Shown here: positions 32,871 through 45,539 of the stretch, one piece after another
Numbering within the stretch: the stretch's first letter is position 1
Layout: every line of letters starts with the position of its first letter
NCBI GenBank assembly: GCA_916613615.1
Contig: OU744731.1
Location: forward strand, 61,406,880 to 61,470,879
Source: Steromphala cineraria
Taxonomy: Eukaryota > Mollusca > Gastropoda > Trochida > Trochidae
DNA length: 64,000 bases
Direction: 5' to 3'
Notes under the pieces: model-generated
What the model saw: only the letters and a program-made list of their open reading frames with translations
Database searches by the model: none
Told to the model about the DNA's origin: nothing
Translations under genes and position numbers: made by a program

Positions 32871-34451
32871 AGTCTGACGTTTTATGATGAAGTTGAGGAG
32901 TTTTATCTGATGGCAATAATGAGACCTCGACTGTGACATCATACATTCATCACAATTTTACCTGTATACAAACATTTACATGCTGAAATATAAACTTCAA
33001 AGACTTTTCAGCGACAAAAGAGAATGTTCATGTCTGATGAGTTAAAATAACAAGATGATTCATCCTTCAACCTAGATTTCATTAATTACGTTTATTACTT
33101 TAGTCCTTGTCTAATTATAACTCCAAGTACTTGGTCACGGTGGAACATCAAGATACATTAACAGGAACATCCAGACAAGCGGAAAATGGGTTGTCATATA
33201 ATTTGAAAACATGGAAATTAGCCTTTTGAATATCTATTTTGTACACAATAGAATTACGATTCAACTGAAGAAAACCATTGCATGATAACTATATTCTTGA
33301 TTGTTTTTATGCTATGTTCATTTTTAAACTACTATGAAATTCAAGTTACGTTGCGGACCTAATGAGTTTTGGACTATCAAAATTGTTTTTGATTCTGTAT
33401 AGTTTCACATGTCTTTCCTGCACGATAACATATCCATACACATAATTTTTCTGATAATTCGTATCGAACTTCTGTATGAAATGGGAATGATGAAATATTT
33501 GAACATTCAAAACTTTAAAAAGGGTAACTCAAATTGAACATATAAAATGAATTAGGTTTAATAAACGCATTACTTACTTACATTGTAATATGATTTATCT
33601 TATTAAACATATTCAGTGAACTTACTGAAAAGTATTGTAACATCAAATGATCTTAGAAATCTTAAAAAATGTTGACTCAAGTGAGTGTGGTTTGACACGA
33701 CTAAAGCTATTGATCAACTATAAACTGGATTATTTTTATTAAACCATATCTTTATTACGGAACTTTTTATCTTTGTCTGTCCATCCGTCTTTGAGTTAAA
33801 ACAATATGGAAGTTGGATAACGTTTTTATGTCGCAATGTTTGGCTTCGATACAAACCTTTATCAATTCTACCTAAACCATTCAAATATTGAACGTCTACT
33901 AATTAAAATGTAGCATAATTACCGAAGTTTTCCATCAAAATTCAAAACAGCTTTATATATAAGCATCAAGGGAGATCAAAGAAAAACTCTATATGGAAAC
34001 TAGTTATATCAACTGCTTATTGTTTTCCTTGCCACTTTTTAAAAATAAGTTTCCAAAATAGTGTTTGGCTGATTCATCTGCAGGCTGTGACTAATATTTG
34101 TTGGCGACAGTCGATATGTATCCTGATGATACACATTGCTTACTGACAGTCTTATCAGGGTATTTTTCCGGAAACAAAATTGGTTTGTGCGCTTTTCTTT
34201 ATCAAGTGGTCAATATTTAAAAATATGTTGTCCCTATTAAAATGTTTCAACTTGGTTGTGTTATAATCATGCATTTATAGCATTATATGCATAAACTAAA
34301 ATGTTCCCTTGAATTTTGTTTCCACAATTAATACGATAGGACCTTAAAACCCGCTAAACTTGACTTTATCCTTTCTCGATTTTTTTAATTTGTCCAACAA
34401 ACACCTTTAATTAGCCTTTTAATAAGACAGCGTATTATCGGCTGTGAAAAA
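32871..34451. other. AT-rich non-coding stretch
   Basis: About 1.6 kb without an ORF above 60 codons, tRNA-like boxes or a recognisable repeat. Possibly upstream or intronic sequence. Confidence 0.4.
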
Positions 34452-35095
34452 CAAACCTGGGGGGAGCAGGACAAAAGCCACCCGGACAAACGCACCCGGA
34501 CAAAAGCCACCTGGACAAAAGCCACCTAGGACAAAAGCCACCTGGACATAAGCCATCTAGGACAAAAGCCACCCACTTATTGATAATATGCCAATAAAAT
34601 GAATAAAATAATGCAATATTATGATATGACATGATATTATTTAGTCATATTATTCATTTACCAACACAATTATCCAAGAAAAAAACCATATGCCTCTCCC
34701 TACAACATGTAGATATAAACAGGAAAGTAAAATGTGACGTTCACCAAGTTACACACAGAATAGTTTCATAAACAAAATCAAAACATAAATGAAGAAACAA
34801 TTTTAGGCATGACAAGTATCTGAAAACAGAGTTTGTAAGGCATATATGAAAAGCTTACACAATGATAAGTCGGAAAATCTTCGTGAGTATATTATGAAGT
34901 TACATTATGTGCGTTTAGGATATATGCTAGGACATAACCTTTTATAAAGAAATACGAATTATTTTAATATTCGTTGTAAATTGAACATGTGAAAATGAGG
35001 TGGAGTGCGGTTTCAGAATTATGACCACAGTTGCAAGTAGGGGAATCTGAATATATTTATCAAACTTATCAGCGTAAAAATAGCCGAAGTCGGGA
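34452..35095 (-). mobile_element. LINE (family 2) 3' end, Cys-motif remnant plus tandem tail
   Basis: On the minus strand from 35095 the sequence reads (with one frameshift) FDKYI, then DSPTCNCGHNSETALHLIF, TCSIYNEY. This is the Cys-His motif (CxC-x7-H-x4-C pattern) found at the C-terminus of many non-LTR polyproteins. An AT-rich 3' region follows, then GGTGGCTTTTGTCC units (34452-34576) ending CCTGCTCCC. The AT-rich part and tail match 24180-24346 in the opposite orientation. Stops and shifts show decay. Confidence 0.7.
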
Positions 35096-35640
35096 GTGAT
35101 CACCATCACCATCAATGCCTACCCTTTCCATATAAATTATTGTTTGAATATAACTCTATTAATATTCATTCACTTATCAATTAATTTTGATATCAAACCA
35201 AAATACAATTACTATTCATATAATTGTTTTTAACTATAATTTTCAATATAAACCAATCCAGGTTCCAGCTTAACAGTAATTTCCCCAAATACAGATAAAA
35301 ACTTCTTTTCCCTATATCATATGATATTTTCTATTACTTAAAACTTTTTATACCAACTGCATTCAAAATTCTTAAATATTTATGTTATCCTTAGGCTAAA
35401 CTTCTAAATCGTTGCCCCTTAAGAACTTATAATACAACAAATATTATTAAAAGTATGACTTTCAACAATGACAAAATAAACCATATATAAAGACAATAAT
35501 AATAGAGAATCATATATTATTTATTATTAATTTATTTCAATTATGAATATTTACTTAATATTGAGAACTGATAAATTGTTATCATTGATTGATGTTAATA
35601 TTAATGTTTCTAAAAAAAACTCCTACTTGAAGCCAGTTCT
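35096..35640. other. AT-rich spacer
   Basis: Low GC, mostly A and T runs; nothing recognised. Confidence 0.4.
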
Positions 35641-35753
35641 TTTTCCATTGGCTGATTTCCGCGCATGTGCGACACGGACCAGGTGGGTTAGTAGCTAGAT
35701 GTATCGTAAGGACTTAGGGGACGATAACATTACAGCTAGTTTTAACTAGATTG
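35641..35753 (+). repeat. dispersed promoter-like repeat, copy A
   Basis: Contains ATTGG, then GCGCATGTGCGACACGGACC, ending TTACAGCTAGTTTTAACTAG. It aligns with 60861-60970 (GCGCATGCTCGACAGGGACT to TTACAGCTAGTTTTGACTAG) at about 70% by eye. The GCGCATG core resembles an NRF-1 site, but the pair could simply be an old transposon. Confidence 0.6.
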
Positions 35754-36924
35754 CTTGTTCACAATCCTTTTTTCATTTTGTGAAATAAATAAAATAGAAG
35801 TAGATAAATGAATAAAAAACCAAAAATGCAATTTTAGAAGGCTGATTTACTAGCCACGAGAAACCAACTCACCAAGGACAGGTAATCTGTCATATGATAA
35901 ATCCATGTGTAAAGCAAGGGAATACTTTAATTGATATCTGACAACAGGTTGAATCTAAGCTTTTTTACATAATACTCAGTCCCAGGCTTTCATAACGCAT
36001 ATCCTAATCTATTATACTTGAATTTAAAGCAGACAACTCATTAAGGATTCGTACAAAGAGATTGGTAACGTCATTTCTTTACATCAATCACATATAATAA
36101 TAACAACAGCAGTTTGTAAACATGGACATAGTTAGGTGAAATTAATTGTATTTAATTGTGGCTTATATATTTATATATGTCATTTTGGCGTTGCTTCTAT
36201 GTGATACATTTCTTTGTTTTGTATTTAATGTAGATAATGACTGTAAAAAGTAAAATGGCGTGACATACTAGGTCCTGGATATCAAGTTAGTGTCAGACCA
36301 TATATCAAATTTCGTTTTCCTAGATACCGTTGACAGCTGTACTGTTACATGTTTGTTTTGGATCACGCTGTCTACCGCTTTGTAGAGTCTGCACTTACAG
36401 TTTACTGAGTTAACTATCAAAAGTTGGAGATCTGAGAAAACACAAATTCAATAGACTTTCTATTAACACCTATTTAAAGAAGAATCAGAGTTTGATGAAT
36501 AAATTAAAACTGTATTTATGTCATTTTGGCAATTTTAACTCGGAACCTGTTTGAAAAAAACCCGAGGACAAACAATATTTAGCAGAGGAGAACGTTTATA
36601 CAATCTGTGCGACTCGCCGGCTGTTGGTTATGAAAGCACTTCCTACTTGAAGCTTCATCACCATAATATTTTTAGAACTTGAACAATAATGTAATCAAGA
36701 AATTCTGAAAAACTGCTTAATTCAAAATCATTTCAAGATAATCCCGATCCATAAGATTTATTTAAGCATGTATAAAGAAGTTTATGTCAACAGTGATTTG
36801 AAAAATAGTTCATGATAAGTTTTTCATGAAAAATAGTTCATGATAAGTTTTTCATTATCTGTTATCTTCAACCGCCACAAGTGGTTAAAATTTTGCCAAA
36901 ACTGCATAAAATTTTAACTGTTTT
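35754..36924. other. non-coding sequence with a short duplication
   Basis: No gene seen. A tandem duplication of ATAGTTCATGATAAGTTTTT occurs near 36806-36855, just before the 24-bp array. Confidence 0.4.
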
Positions 36925-37955
36925 ACTGAACCACCCAACCACTCACCAACTAAACAACCAATCACTCACCAACTTACCACCCAACCACTCACCAACTTAC
37001 CACCCAACCACTCACCAACTAAACAACCAACCACTCACCAACGAAACAACCAACACCTCACCAACTTACTACCGAACAACTCACCAACTTACCACCCAAC
37101 CACTCACCAGGTGAAACAAACCCAACCGCTCAACAACTAAACAACCAACCACTCACCAAATGGACCACCCAACCACTCACCAACTGAACCACCCAACCAC
37201 TCACCAACTAACCACCCAACCACTCACCAACTGAACCACCCAACCACTCACCAACTTACCACCCAACCACTCACCAGCTGAACCACCCAACCACTCACCA
37301 ACTGAACCACCCAACAACTCACTTACTGAACCACCTAACCACTCACCAACTGAACCTACCCACCACTCACCAACTGAACCACCCAACCACTCACCAGCTG
37401 AACCACCCAACCAATCACCAACTGAACCACCAAACCACTCACTAACTTACCATCCAACCACTCACCATCTGAACCACCCAACCACTCACCATCTGAACCA
37501 CCCAACCACTCACCAGCTGAACCACCCAACCACTTACCAGCTGAACCACCCAACCACTTACCAGCTGAACCAACCAACCACTAACCAACTAAACCACCCA
37601 ACCACTCACCAACTGAACCACCTAACCACTCACCAAATGAACCACCCAACCACTCACCAAATGAACCACCCAACCACTCACCAGCTGAACCACCCAAACC
37701 TATCACCAACTGAACCACCCAGCCACTCACCATCTGAACCACCCAACCACTCACCAGCTGAACCACCCAGCCACTCACCAGCTGAACCACCCAACCACTC
37801 ACCAACTGAACCAACCAACCAATCACCAACTTACCATCCAACCACTCACCAACTGAACCACCCAACCACTCACCAACTGAACCACTCAACCACTCACCAA
37901 CTGAACCAACCAACCACTCACCAACTGAACCACCCAACCACTCACCAACTGAACA
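36925..37955. repeat. 24-bp minisatellite, about 43 copies
   Basis: The unit ACTGAACCACCCAACCACTC plus ACCA repeats at 24 bp with variants (ACTTACC, CTAACC, AGCTGAACC). Because 24 is a multiple of 3, it translates as an 8-residue repeat: plus TTHQLNHP-like, minus GEWLGGSV-like. Open runs of 69 to 118 codons occur on both strands, broken by small indels. No flanking splice site, signal peptide or non-repeat coding part was found, so I treat it as non-coding. The plus strand is almost free of G outside CTGA. Confidence 0.95.
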
Positions 37956-39084
37956 ATTGACTTACCAAGACATTTACAAAGGAACTGGTATCTCTTATGA
38001 ATGGTACTAACAAGAAATTCACAAAGATAATTATTTTAGATAAAAATATTGTTGTTATATATAATATTCAACAAGGTTGTGTATTTTTTTATACGTTTCC
38101 TACTGGCTACAGGCCAGATGAGCTAAAAATAAGATAAATATCCCAAAAGTTATAAATGTGTCTCTTTCTAACCTTTCTTAACATTGATAAGTGAAATGTG
38201 ATCATATTTCCAAACATTCAATAAAGACTATAGATGATATTCACCATTGATCGATGACATTCACAAATATTTAATACATATTAAAGATGATATTTATAAA
38301 TATCGAAATTGTAAACATGACATGTACAAATACATTATATACACGTAAAAAAGTTTTATTTATTTATTTGTTTTACGGATTAAGTTATAAAACCTTCCTT
38401 ATGATTACATTTGCATATACACTATATACAAATATCTAAATCCGATTACAAAAGATATTTACAAATATATACAAATCGTTCAATTATATTAAATAAGATA
38501 TTTACAAATATTTAAAAACATTGATAAATATTAGCAACTTTTTGATGATGAGATTTACAAAGATTGAATGAATAAAAAAGATGATTTGCTCTTTTTCCAA
38601 AGTATTTTGAATGCATATTAAAACATATCTGTCCCCGAGAGAGATAGCCGGATGTGAACACCTTGTCACAATAAAAAGGTAAAACCGTAGCCACCTCGCG
38701 AATGATTTAAAACATGTAACAGGATGTAAACAGCTGGAGAGTTGTAACAACGAACGGGTGACATGTGGTTGAAGGCCCTTTACTTCTTTGTGACAAGATA
38801 ATTAAATTATGGATACCAAAAGTTTAAAAAGAAAATGGAAACAAAAGGAAATTCGTATTATGTATCTTTCAAATTTATTCATAATTCAGACAATCAATCT
38901 GTTTATTTATAGGAACTCACATTTATCACTTATCAGGACAATCAGCATAAACCAATCATCAATGAAAATTACAATGAAAATAATTAATACAATCAATCCG
39001 ATATATTTACGAAAATGTCCATATCAGACACAGTATGAAGATTCTAACAGCCTATTAACCTGCAATCTCTATTTTCTGTCGGAA
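37956..39084. other. AT-rich sequence
   Basis: Remnant of the 145-bp-repeat element end at about 38109-38130 (AGGCCAGATGAGCTAAAAAT). The stretch 38280-38540 is rich in loosely repeated ATTTACAAATAT words. ORFs at 38502-38750 and 38809 onward are unsupported. Confidence 0.4.
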
Positions 39085-39328
39085 CATTTTGTTACTTTAT
39101 TTCCCTCAGGTCTTATACAAGTTTGGTTCCGAAGGCAGTTATCTAAATCACGTCCCTATGCCCGGACAATTGTCTTGATAATGCCCTCTGCCCCTGGCAA
39201 TTATCTTTTTTTACTTCCAACGATGATTGATGAATATCATTATTGCAAAATGCCATCTCGAACCTGCAAAGTTCTCTCTCCCGAACGCTGAACCCAACGC
39301 TCTGACTACTGAGCCATGGTGACAACGC
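39085..39328 (-). mobile_element. possible tRNA-headed SINE, degraded
   Basis: On the minus strand near 39326 the order is CCATGGCTCAGTAGTCAGAG (A-box-like) followed about 35 bp later by GCAGGTTCGAGA (B-box-like, one side mismatched). Downstream sequence does not match the other SINEs here. It may be a tRNA pseudogene or an unrelated SINE. Confidence 0.35.
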
Positions 39329-39787
39329 TGGTGGAGTTGTTATGTTAGGTCTTTTAATACCAATGGTCGCAGGTAGAGTGGTTAAATATTTGATATTAAC
39401 ATATTAAGTTTTAGGTAAACTAAGGCTAAGAATATTGAATCATCTTGGTCACCATCTAGGGATTTAATCATGAGTCGAATTTAAAATGAAAATCACGCGA
39501 GTCAACGTACCATTGCAGATACATGCTTGCTGCAGGTGCAACAAGTACCAAGGCTGAGTCGGCTGCGTTCGTGCGATGCCTTTCACAATCGAAAAAATTG
39601 GATCAACTCTTTTGATACATCTTTTCATTACTGTGTTCCCCACTTTATATTTTAGTACTAAATTGATTTCCAATTGTTTCTGTCGGTTTATAAGTTGGAT
39701 AAAACATGAACCGTGGGCATTTTTGAAAAGTATGCTCTTCTTGACATTGCCTACGGGTATCACTCCTATAAAGAGCATAAATCAGTT

Positions 39788-40921
39788 TTATTTCAAAATG
39801 TGATAGAAACAGATTTGAAGACACAATCGTAATGAACTTTTACAATAGTGATAAGCAATGTTCAAAGTAGGATGTGTAACATTTACAGGCACAGAACACT
39901 TTAATTTTGGATTTCCTGAAGTGTGGCCACCATTTGCGTTGACAACGGCAGTGTATCGTCGGTACATTGAGTGAATCAAACGATTGATGGAGGCCATTTG
40001 GATTTTGGTCCATACTCGAAGATACGCCTGACTAAGTTCATCACAAAATGTCGGCCTTGGTAGGACTGTATTCAGTCTCCTTTGAATTTCGTCCCACAGA
40101 TGTTCGATAGGATTTAAATCTGGACTAAGGGTCGGCCACTGCAGTGTTTGGATGCCATTTTGTTCAAGGAAGTCTTCAGTTGCTCTGGCAGTGAGGGCAC
40201 GTGCATTATCATGCTAGAAGAGATTGTTTCTGTGACGTGCAAAGTGAGGTACAGCGTGGGGTCTGATGACTTGGTCGATGTACCGAGCTGCCGTTTCACC
40301 ATTTCCTCTTCCTGGGCCAATATTATGGAAGACTACAGGGCCAAGCTTGTGATTGAGACCAATCGCTCCCCAAACCATGATGCTAGCATCACCCCATGGG
40401 TCTCTTTGCATGACACATGCATCTGCATGACGTTCACCACGTCTACGCCAGACTCTCACTCTCCGATCAACTGTAAAAATACAGTATCGACTTTCATCAG
40501 AGAAGACCAGAGTTCTCCACTGTCTGTACCGCCAGTTCTGATGTAGTCTTGTCTACTGTAGTCGATGTTGTCTGTGCCGAGCTGTGAGTATGGGTCCACG
40601 ATATGATCTGTGGCAGTTAAACAGCGACGCACCGTGTCAGCACTTTTTGATCTTTGATTGGTCCTAATGGTCTGCCGGACCGTTTCTGTAGCAGGGGCGA
40701 AGCGATCTTGAAGATGATGGCGGACAATACGGCGGTTCTGTCTGGGTGTTGTTATTGGCGGTCTGCCACTTCGCGGACGGCCGTTTATGTTGTTGGTAGC
40801 CTAAAAGCGTTGCTGCAGCCTGTAGATTGTTGAACCTTGAAATTGCGACCCGCCGTGCAGTCTGTCCAGCCTCCAGGCTTCCAATTGCCTGGCTCCTTTC
40901 ATCCCTTGTCAATCTTGGCAT
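39788..40921 (-). pseudogene. Tc1-type (IS630/Tc1/mariner) transposase, dead
   Basis: On the minus strand the protein starts at 40921 as MPRLTRDERSQAIGSLEAGQ, the usual HTH N-terminus of Tc1-like transposases. A later frame reads RVRVWRRRGERHADACVM and SIMVWGAIG. The stretch HDNARALTARATEDF to WPTLSPDLNPIEHLWDE has 34 residues between the second catalytic aspartate and the glutamate, i.e. DD34E. Inactivation is clear: several frameshifts, a TAG directly before HDNARA, and His replaced by Leu in the usual DNARAHTA motif. The ORF runs on past the usual end (NANGGHT) to 39788. I could not find terminal inverted repeats. Confidence 0.9.
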
Positions 40922-42190
40922 TGTGCTGCTATCAACACGTGAATGTCTAGATTACATTTTTTGGGTGCCTTTAATGGAAAGACCGACACGATATGCACGC
41001 ACATTTCCATTTTCTTGAGCGTCATTTTAAACCCGATACCATTGTCAACTTTTGAGTTGCGTTTTGGCGAACCTTTTTGTGCTCGCAAAATCACACTTTC
41101 ATTTGGTTTTAAAGAAATCCGGATTCAAACAAGTGTAAAAATTGAGATACAAGTTAATTTCCAATTTTGTGCCAACGAAAATTTTTATCTGAAAATAATT
41201 TATGTATGGTAACGTTTCTTTTGCGGTTCAGTATACTACTTGAGGTTAATGTAGATTCAACAAACTTTTTCAACCTAGATTATACAAGCAATTGGTTCCA
41301 GGGTGAGAAGGAATACAAGTTGTGGTCGAAATTTCGAAATGTTTTAAATTGTAATTTGAACATAAACATCATTGTCAAGATAACCAAAATTAAGATAATC
41401 ATTTGTCTCCTGATTTCCATATATCGTTTCTTGAACGATTTCACTCATAAGTTTTACATTCATGTTCCTATTACTCAGTGAATAACTCAAACCTTCACTG
41501 CGACCTTGCAGTATAAATGCAAAGATCACCGGAATCGTTGATCTTTTTCCAAAAAGACTTTTTCGTGCAAAATATGAAGAGAATGCATAAGAGGGATTTT
41601 CAATTTTGGCGCTTACAAACCTTGCCAGTTTGATTTTTGTTTTCAAATTTAAGAGCATAAAAGTCATAAAACTTTCTCTCACTCTGGTAAACAAACATAC
41701 ATAACAAGAATTCAGTTAATTGTTTGTAAACAATTCCGTTCTATAGTATGATTAACTTCTACGAGTGAAATTGAACACCGTTTAGATGTCATATTAAGGA
41801 AAATGCAAATAATTTAAGAACGTCAATTGCTTAATACATTGGATATACCTTTTGTCACGCAGACCACTAAATACAACGTGTCAGATTTTAGAAATACGAT
41901 ATCTCGACTACTGCTAACTCATGCCTTCTCAAACAACGAATCATATGATGGCCACAAAGCCAACAATTCATAATGATGATAAAAATTGAAACGAATGTCA
42001 AACATCTTATCATAAAAACTAATCATATTCATAAAAAGGCAAAAGCAGGCTTCACATTGTGCCGAATATGACAAGCATGGATAAACGAATTTCATAATAT
42101 ACAAAATCGCAAAGAATCTTAAGCAACCGGGTCACCATTTTAACAAGACAATGATTAATCTGGCATCATTTCTATTTTATTTATTATTAT
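40922..42190. other. non-coding sequence beside the Tc1 relic
   Basis: Short ORFs of 60-116 codons on both strands (for example 41344-41694 minus) overlap one another and show no domain. Nothing else recognised. Confidence 0.35.
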
Positions 42191-42690
42191 ATGAATATTT
42201 ATATAGCTTAAATATCCAACCACTCGTGATTGCTCAAGGCGCTTACGTTGCTTTCCCTGGTAAATGGCATTCTTTTACCGTCCAATGATTTTTCCAATTC
42301 AACTTCCTGGGGAGTATTCAACCGGCATCCATATGTGGCGCTCAGGTTAGGGACCATTCTATGCCTCACAGGGTACCCATCTACAGCTGGGTGAACTGAG
42401 ACACATAGTCACAGCAGTTTGTCCAACACTGCTTGAACGCTGATAACCGACAGCTCGGCGTATGCACGTGTTCATGTATCCACCATTCAGCCACTGACAT
42501 GAATTCGTGGGATCTTTTAAGTGCACAGTTTTTGTTGAACTACACACTAGGGCTCCAGGGTGACACTTATAGAGTTCTAACAGAGGTGAACTCTAGGTTT
42601 TTACACCTTGGTCTGGATGGGATTCGAACCCCGGAAGTAAGCAACGTGAGACCGGCGCTCTTGCCGATTGAGCTATCCCGTACCCCGTAA
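42191..42690 (-). mobile_element. tRNA-derived SINE, about 500 bp
   Basis: On the minus strand the head GGGATAGCTCAATCGGCAAG (A box) and GGTTCGAATCC (B box; plus GGATTCGAACC at 42620-42630) is followed by a long body. It ends in AAGCGCCTTGAGC and TTAAGCTATATAAATATTC, a tail style common to animal SINEs. Acceptor-stem pairing is absent, so it is not a working tRNA gene. ORFs at 42359-42547 and 42433-42690 lie inside it. Confidence 0.8.
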
Positions 42691-43844
42691 TTTACTATTG
42701 ATGCGGTATTGATGACGTCTCGAATGACGTTACATGCAGTAAAATGCTCGGTCAGTAGACGTTTTTATTTCGCGTCCGTTGTCAGCGTAAAGAATGTGTT
42801 TTACATTTATTAAGAAAAATTAAGTCCTTATGAAGACTTTGTTGTTGTAAATACATTTGAGGTGAATCGATTCCGTATTTCGCTTTATATTTATATGATA
42901 TTCTGTCCGTAGAAACGTTTTCTATACCGTTTAGATCTAACTCTATGTTACTAAAAGATGGACCTTGCCAACAGGAACTCGGATCTGTTGACAGTGTCAT
43001 GTATTTTGCTGGTATTGACAGCATTCAAACGTTAAGCTTGTGGGGGGAAATGTAATGAAATTGATGAATAATGTGCTTAAAAACACGAAATATTTTGTCA
43101 AAATTTGAAAGCAACATTTGAAAACTACTTGTTGTTGGGTAACATATGAATGATTGTCCATGAATATAACAGGATAACATAAGATAACAGGCCCGTATAA
43201 CCAAATTATACGCCCTCTGTATTTTCACAGTATCCAATCAGAAACGAGTATTTTGACATATATTGTAGAATGTATGATGACTACATGCTAACATATGCAT
43301 GGAAAATGATTTCTGATCCATCAACTCCTACACGCTTTTGCGATCTGGAAACGGTTTGATGTGACTTACCGTAAGGGAAATCGAACTAGGAAATCGATGG
43401 ATTCAGCTTCATACCCTCAAGTAATTCCATCGTCAACAAGACAACTGAACATTTTTATTGCTTATCGTATATATAGTAACTGTGTTTGCGGCTGATTGTA
43501 TCATGATATATGTGTTGTTGTTAATTGTTGCTAATAGATATTTATGCATAATATGAAATTGTACCATATACTTTTTACATGAATCAACTTATTTATTTAG
43601 GTACAAAATGGACCATATAAAGTAAACAAATGTATTTCTTGTCTTGTCTTGTCTTGTTTTGTCTGGTCTGTAGGAACTCAGCATGTTGAGCTGGCAGAAC
43701 AACTGAAGAGTCAACGCAGTTTTTTTCCAACAGAAGTGTTTTCCAGTAACATGACAATGTCCCCACCGTATATATCGTAATAACTATCGATGGATTGGAC
43801 GCCGTGAAGGTGACATGGCTTCTCTGAACATAAAGTGAAAGTCA
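42691..43844. other. non-coding sequence with (TTGTC)n microsatellite
   Basis: A (CTTGT)n run lies at 43637-43665. Otherwise no gene or repeat recognised. Minus ORFs at 42782-43024 and 43025-43237 abut but have no domain. Confidence 0.4.
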
Positions 43845-44201
43845 TTAAAGGGGCAGTATCACGTTTAAGGGGGAATATATGGTGACGTCAGGAAAATTAA
43901 AATTAATGGTTCCTTTTGAAAGACAATGTATTCAAACTAAATGGAGCAGTAATCATTCAAATAACGTAAAGTTTAGCCATGATATTGCTTTTTCTTACAC
44001 AAAATGAATTAAAAGTATTTACACAAAATGGCCGCCAATGGATTTTATGTGACTCATACTTTGTCCTTTTGACTATGGATAATTGGTTTGTGTTATAAGA
44101 TTTTTGACACAGTGAAAATAATACATTTAACATTAACCTACAATTATTAGTGAAAAACATGAAATATTAAATAATCCAAAAACATGCTACTGCCCCTTTA
44201 A
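43845..44201 (+). mobile_element. TTAA MITE, full-length copy 3
   Basis: TTAAAGGGGCAGTATCACG at the left and CATGCTACTGCCCCTTTAA at the right, each with one change from the family terminus. The interior matches the other copies (TGACGTCAGGAAAATTAAAA, CCGCCAATGGATTTTATGTG). The 67-codon minus ORF 43957-44160 is inside it and meaningless. Confidence 0.9.
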
Positions 44202-44892
44202 GGTCAACTTTTGTTTTTATTAAATGATGGCCGAGTGCTCTGTTTTCTGATTGGCCGAGGCATATGGTCATAGAAACCTTATGTTGACCGCTGTTAAGAG
44301 TGGTTTCCCTTTTCAGTCAATATGGCAGAGCAAATACGCTTTTTGAGGAAGAAATTATATTGATTAAGGAATAAGTTTCTCTAGTTACTGGAAGGGCAAC
44401 AACCTCAGCAGCCAATGTTTCATTTACTATCAATGCCATATATACATGGTTTACAAGCAAACTTGGGAAAATGAATCTTTAAAATGGTAATTTTCAAAAT
44501 GAGAAGTCGCCTTAACAAGAATTCGGAAGTACGGACGGACGTAGAGTGGCTTGGCAGGTTAGTCAGTCAAATCGACAACCACCTTTCCAATTCATTTTTT
44601 AATTTCGAAGAAAAACCGACCATATAAGTGGTCAACCTCTTTCGAAGGAGCCAACCCCTTCCTTTCATAGTGCTTGTATCCCCCAATGAGTATTCACAAT
44701 AATTCAAAACTTCTTGTCAAATGTTTTCATCTGATGTTTGAATACACAGATAATATATACAAAATATATTATGTGTTTGTGCTTTATGTCAAATCATCAT
44801 AAACGTAACATCTGTGTTTCCTCGAATCGTATACGTGTTGCCAGATTTATCAACCTCCCAACCTTTTTTTCACACGTGTTTTCTTGTGTATG
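44202..44892. other. upstream region of the HYR-domain gene
   Basis: About 700 bp before the TATA box. It includes GACGGACGTAG near 44532. No defined regulatory site beyond the TATA box can be argued from sequence alone. Confidence 0.3.
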
Positions 44893-44900
44893 TATATATA
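44893..44900 (+). promoter_or_regulatory. TATA box of the HYR-domain gene
   Basis: TATATATA lies about 25-30 bp before the likely transcription start. It is followed after about 45 bp by a strong donor GTAAGTATG. The distance and order fit a short untranslated first exon. Confidence 0.5.
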
Positions 44901-44920
44901 GATCCTCGGTGTGGACTCAA

Positions 44921-44945
44921 CCACCGTCTCCCTCTGTTCGTTGTG
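44921..44945 (+). other. exon 1 (5'UTR) of the HYR-domain gene, start approximate
   Basis: Starts by inference at an initiator-like CAAC context downstream of the TATA box and ends at CGTTGTG before GTAAGTATG. It has no ATG. The next acceptor is at 45774. The TSS position is uncertain by a few tens of bases. Confidence 0.45.
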
Positions 44946-45078
44946 GTAAGTATGAGTTCAAAACTATTTCTGTCAAGTTTTCTTGAAAATTCAAATATGT
45001 AAACTCATCTGAAGCAGGTAAACGCAAATTATAATTGACATTGTGTATGAATGTATTTTTTTTCTTCAAAATTCAGTT

Positions 45079-45539
45079 TTAAAGGGGCAGTAGCACGTTT
45101 TTAGGGGGAATATGAGGTGATGTCAGGAAAATGAAAATTAATGGTCCCTATTGAAAGACAACGTATATAAAAATAATTAACGAGTTGCGAGGAATTACGG
45201 ATTATCTGTCCTGAGTTAATTATTGTGAGAAACTCCGAGCTTCAGACTTTAATACCCGGCATATCCTTGCCCGCTTGGGTAAGAAAATGCAAATATATAA
45301 TGTAAAGTTTAGCCATGCGATTCCTTTTTCTTACAAAAAATGAATTAAAGGTGTTCACACAAAAAGGCCGCCAGTGGATTTTATGTGAATCTTCATACAT
45401 TTCCCTCTGAATATGGATGATTGGCTAGTGTAATGAGATTTTTGAAACTGTCAAAATAATACATTTAGCATTAACTTACAATTATCAGTAAAAATTTTAT
45501 GATATAAAATTACCAAAAAACGTGCTACTGCCCCTTTAA
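45079..45539 (+). mobile_element. TTAA MITE, copy 4 with internal insertion
   Basis: Perfect termini (TTAAAGGGGCAGTAGCACG and its inverse) and normal interior. However, the roughly 23 bp expected after ACGTATATAAA are replaced by about 125 bp (about 45168-45293) containing AATAATTAAC and its inverse GTTAATTATT 38 bp apart. It lies in intron 1 of the HYR-domain gene. Confidence 0.9.

Noticed and set aside
37201..37937. minus-strand glycine/tryptophan repeat protein (GEWLGGSV)n
   Set aside because: The frame is broken several times within the array and the plus strand gives equally long repeats; no start or exon context.
39800..41100. complete Tc1 transposon with terminal repeats
   Set aside because: The transposase relic is clear, but I found no inverted repeat pair outside it.
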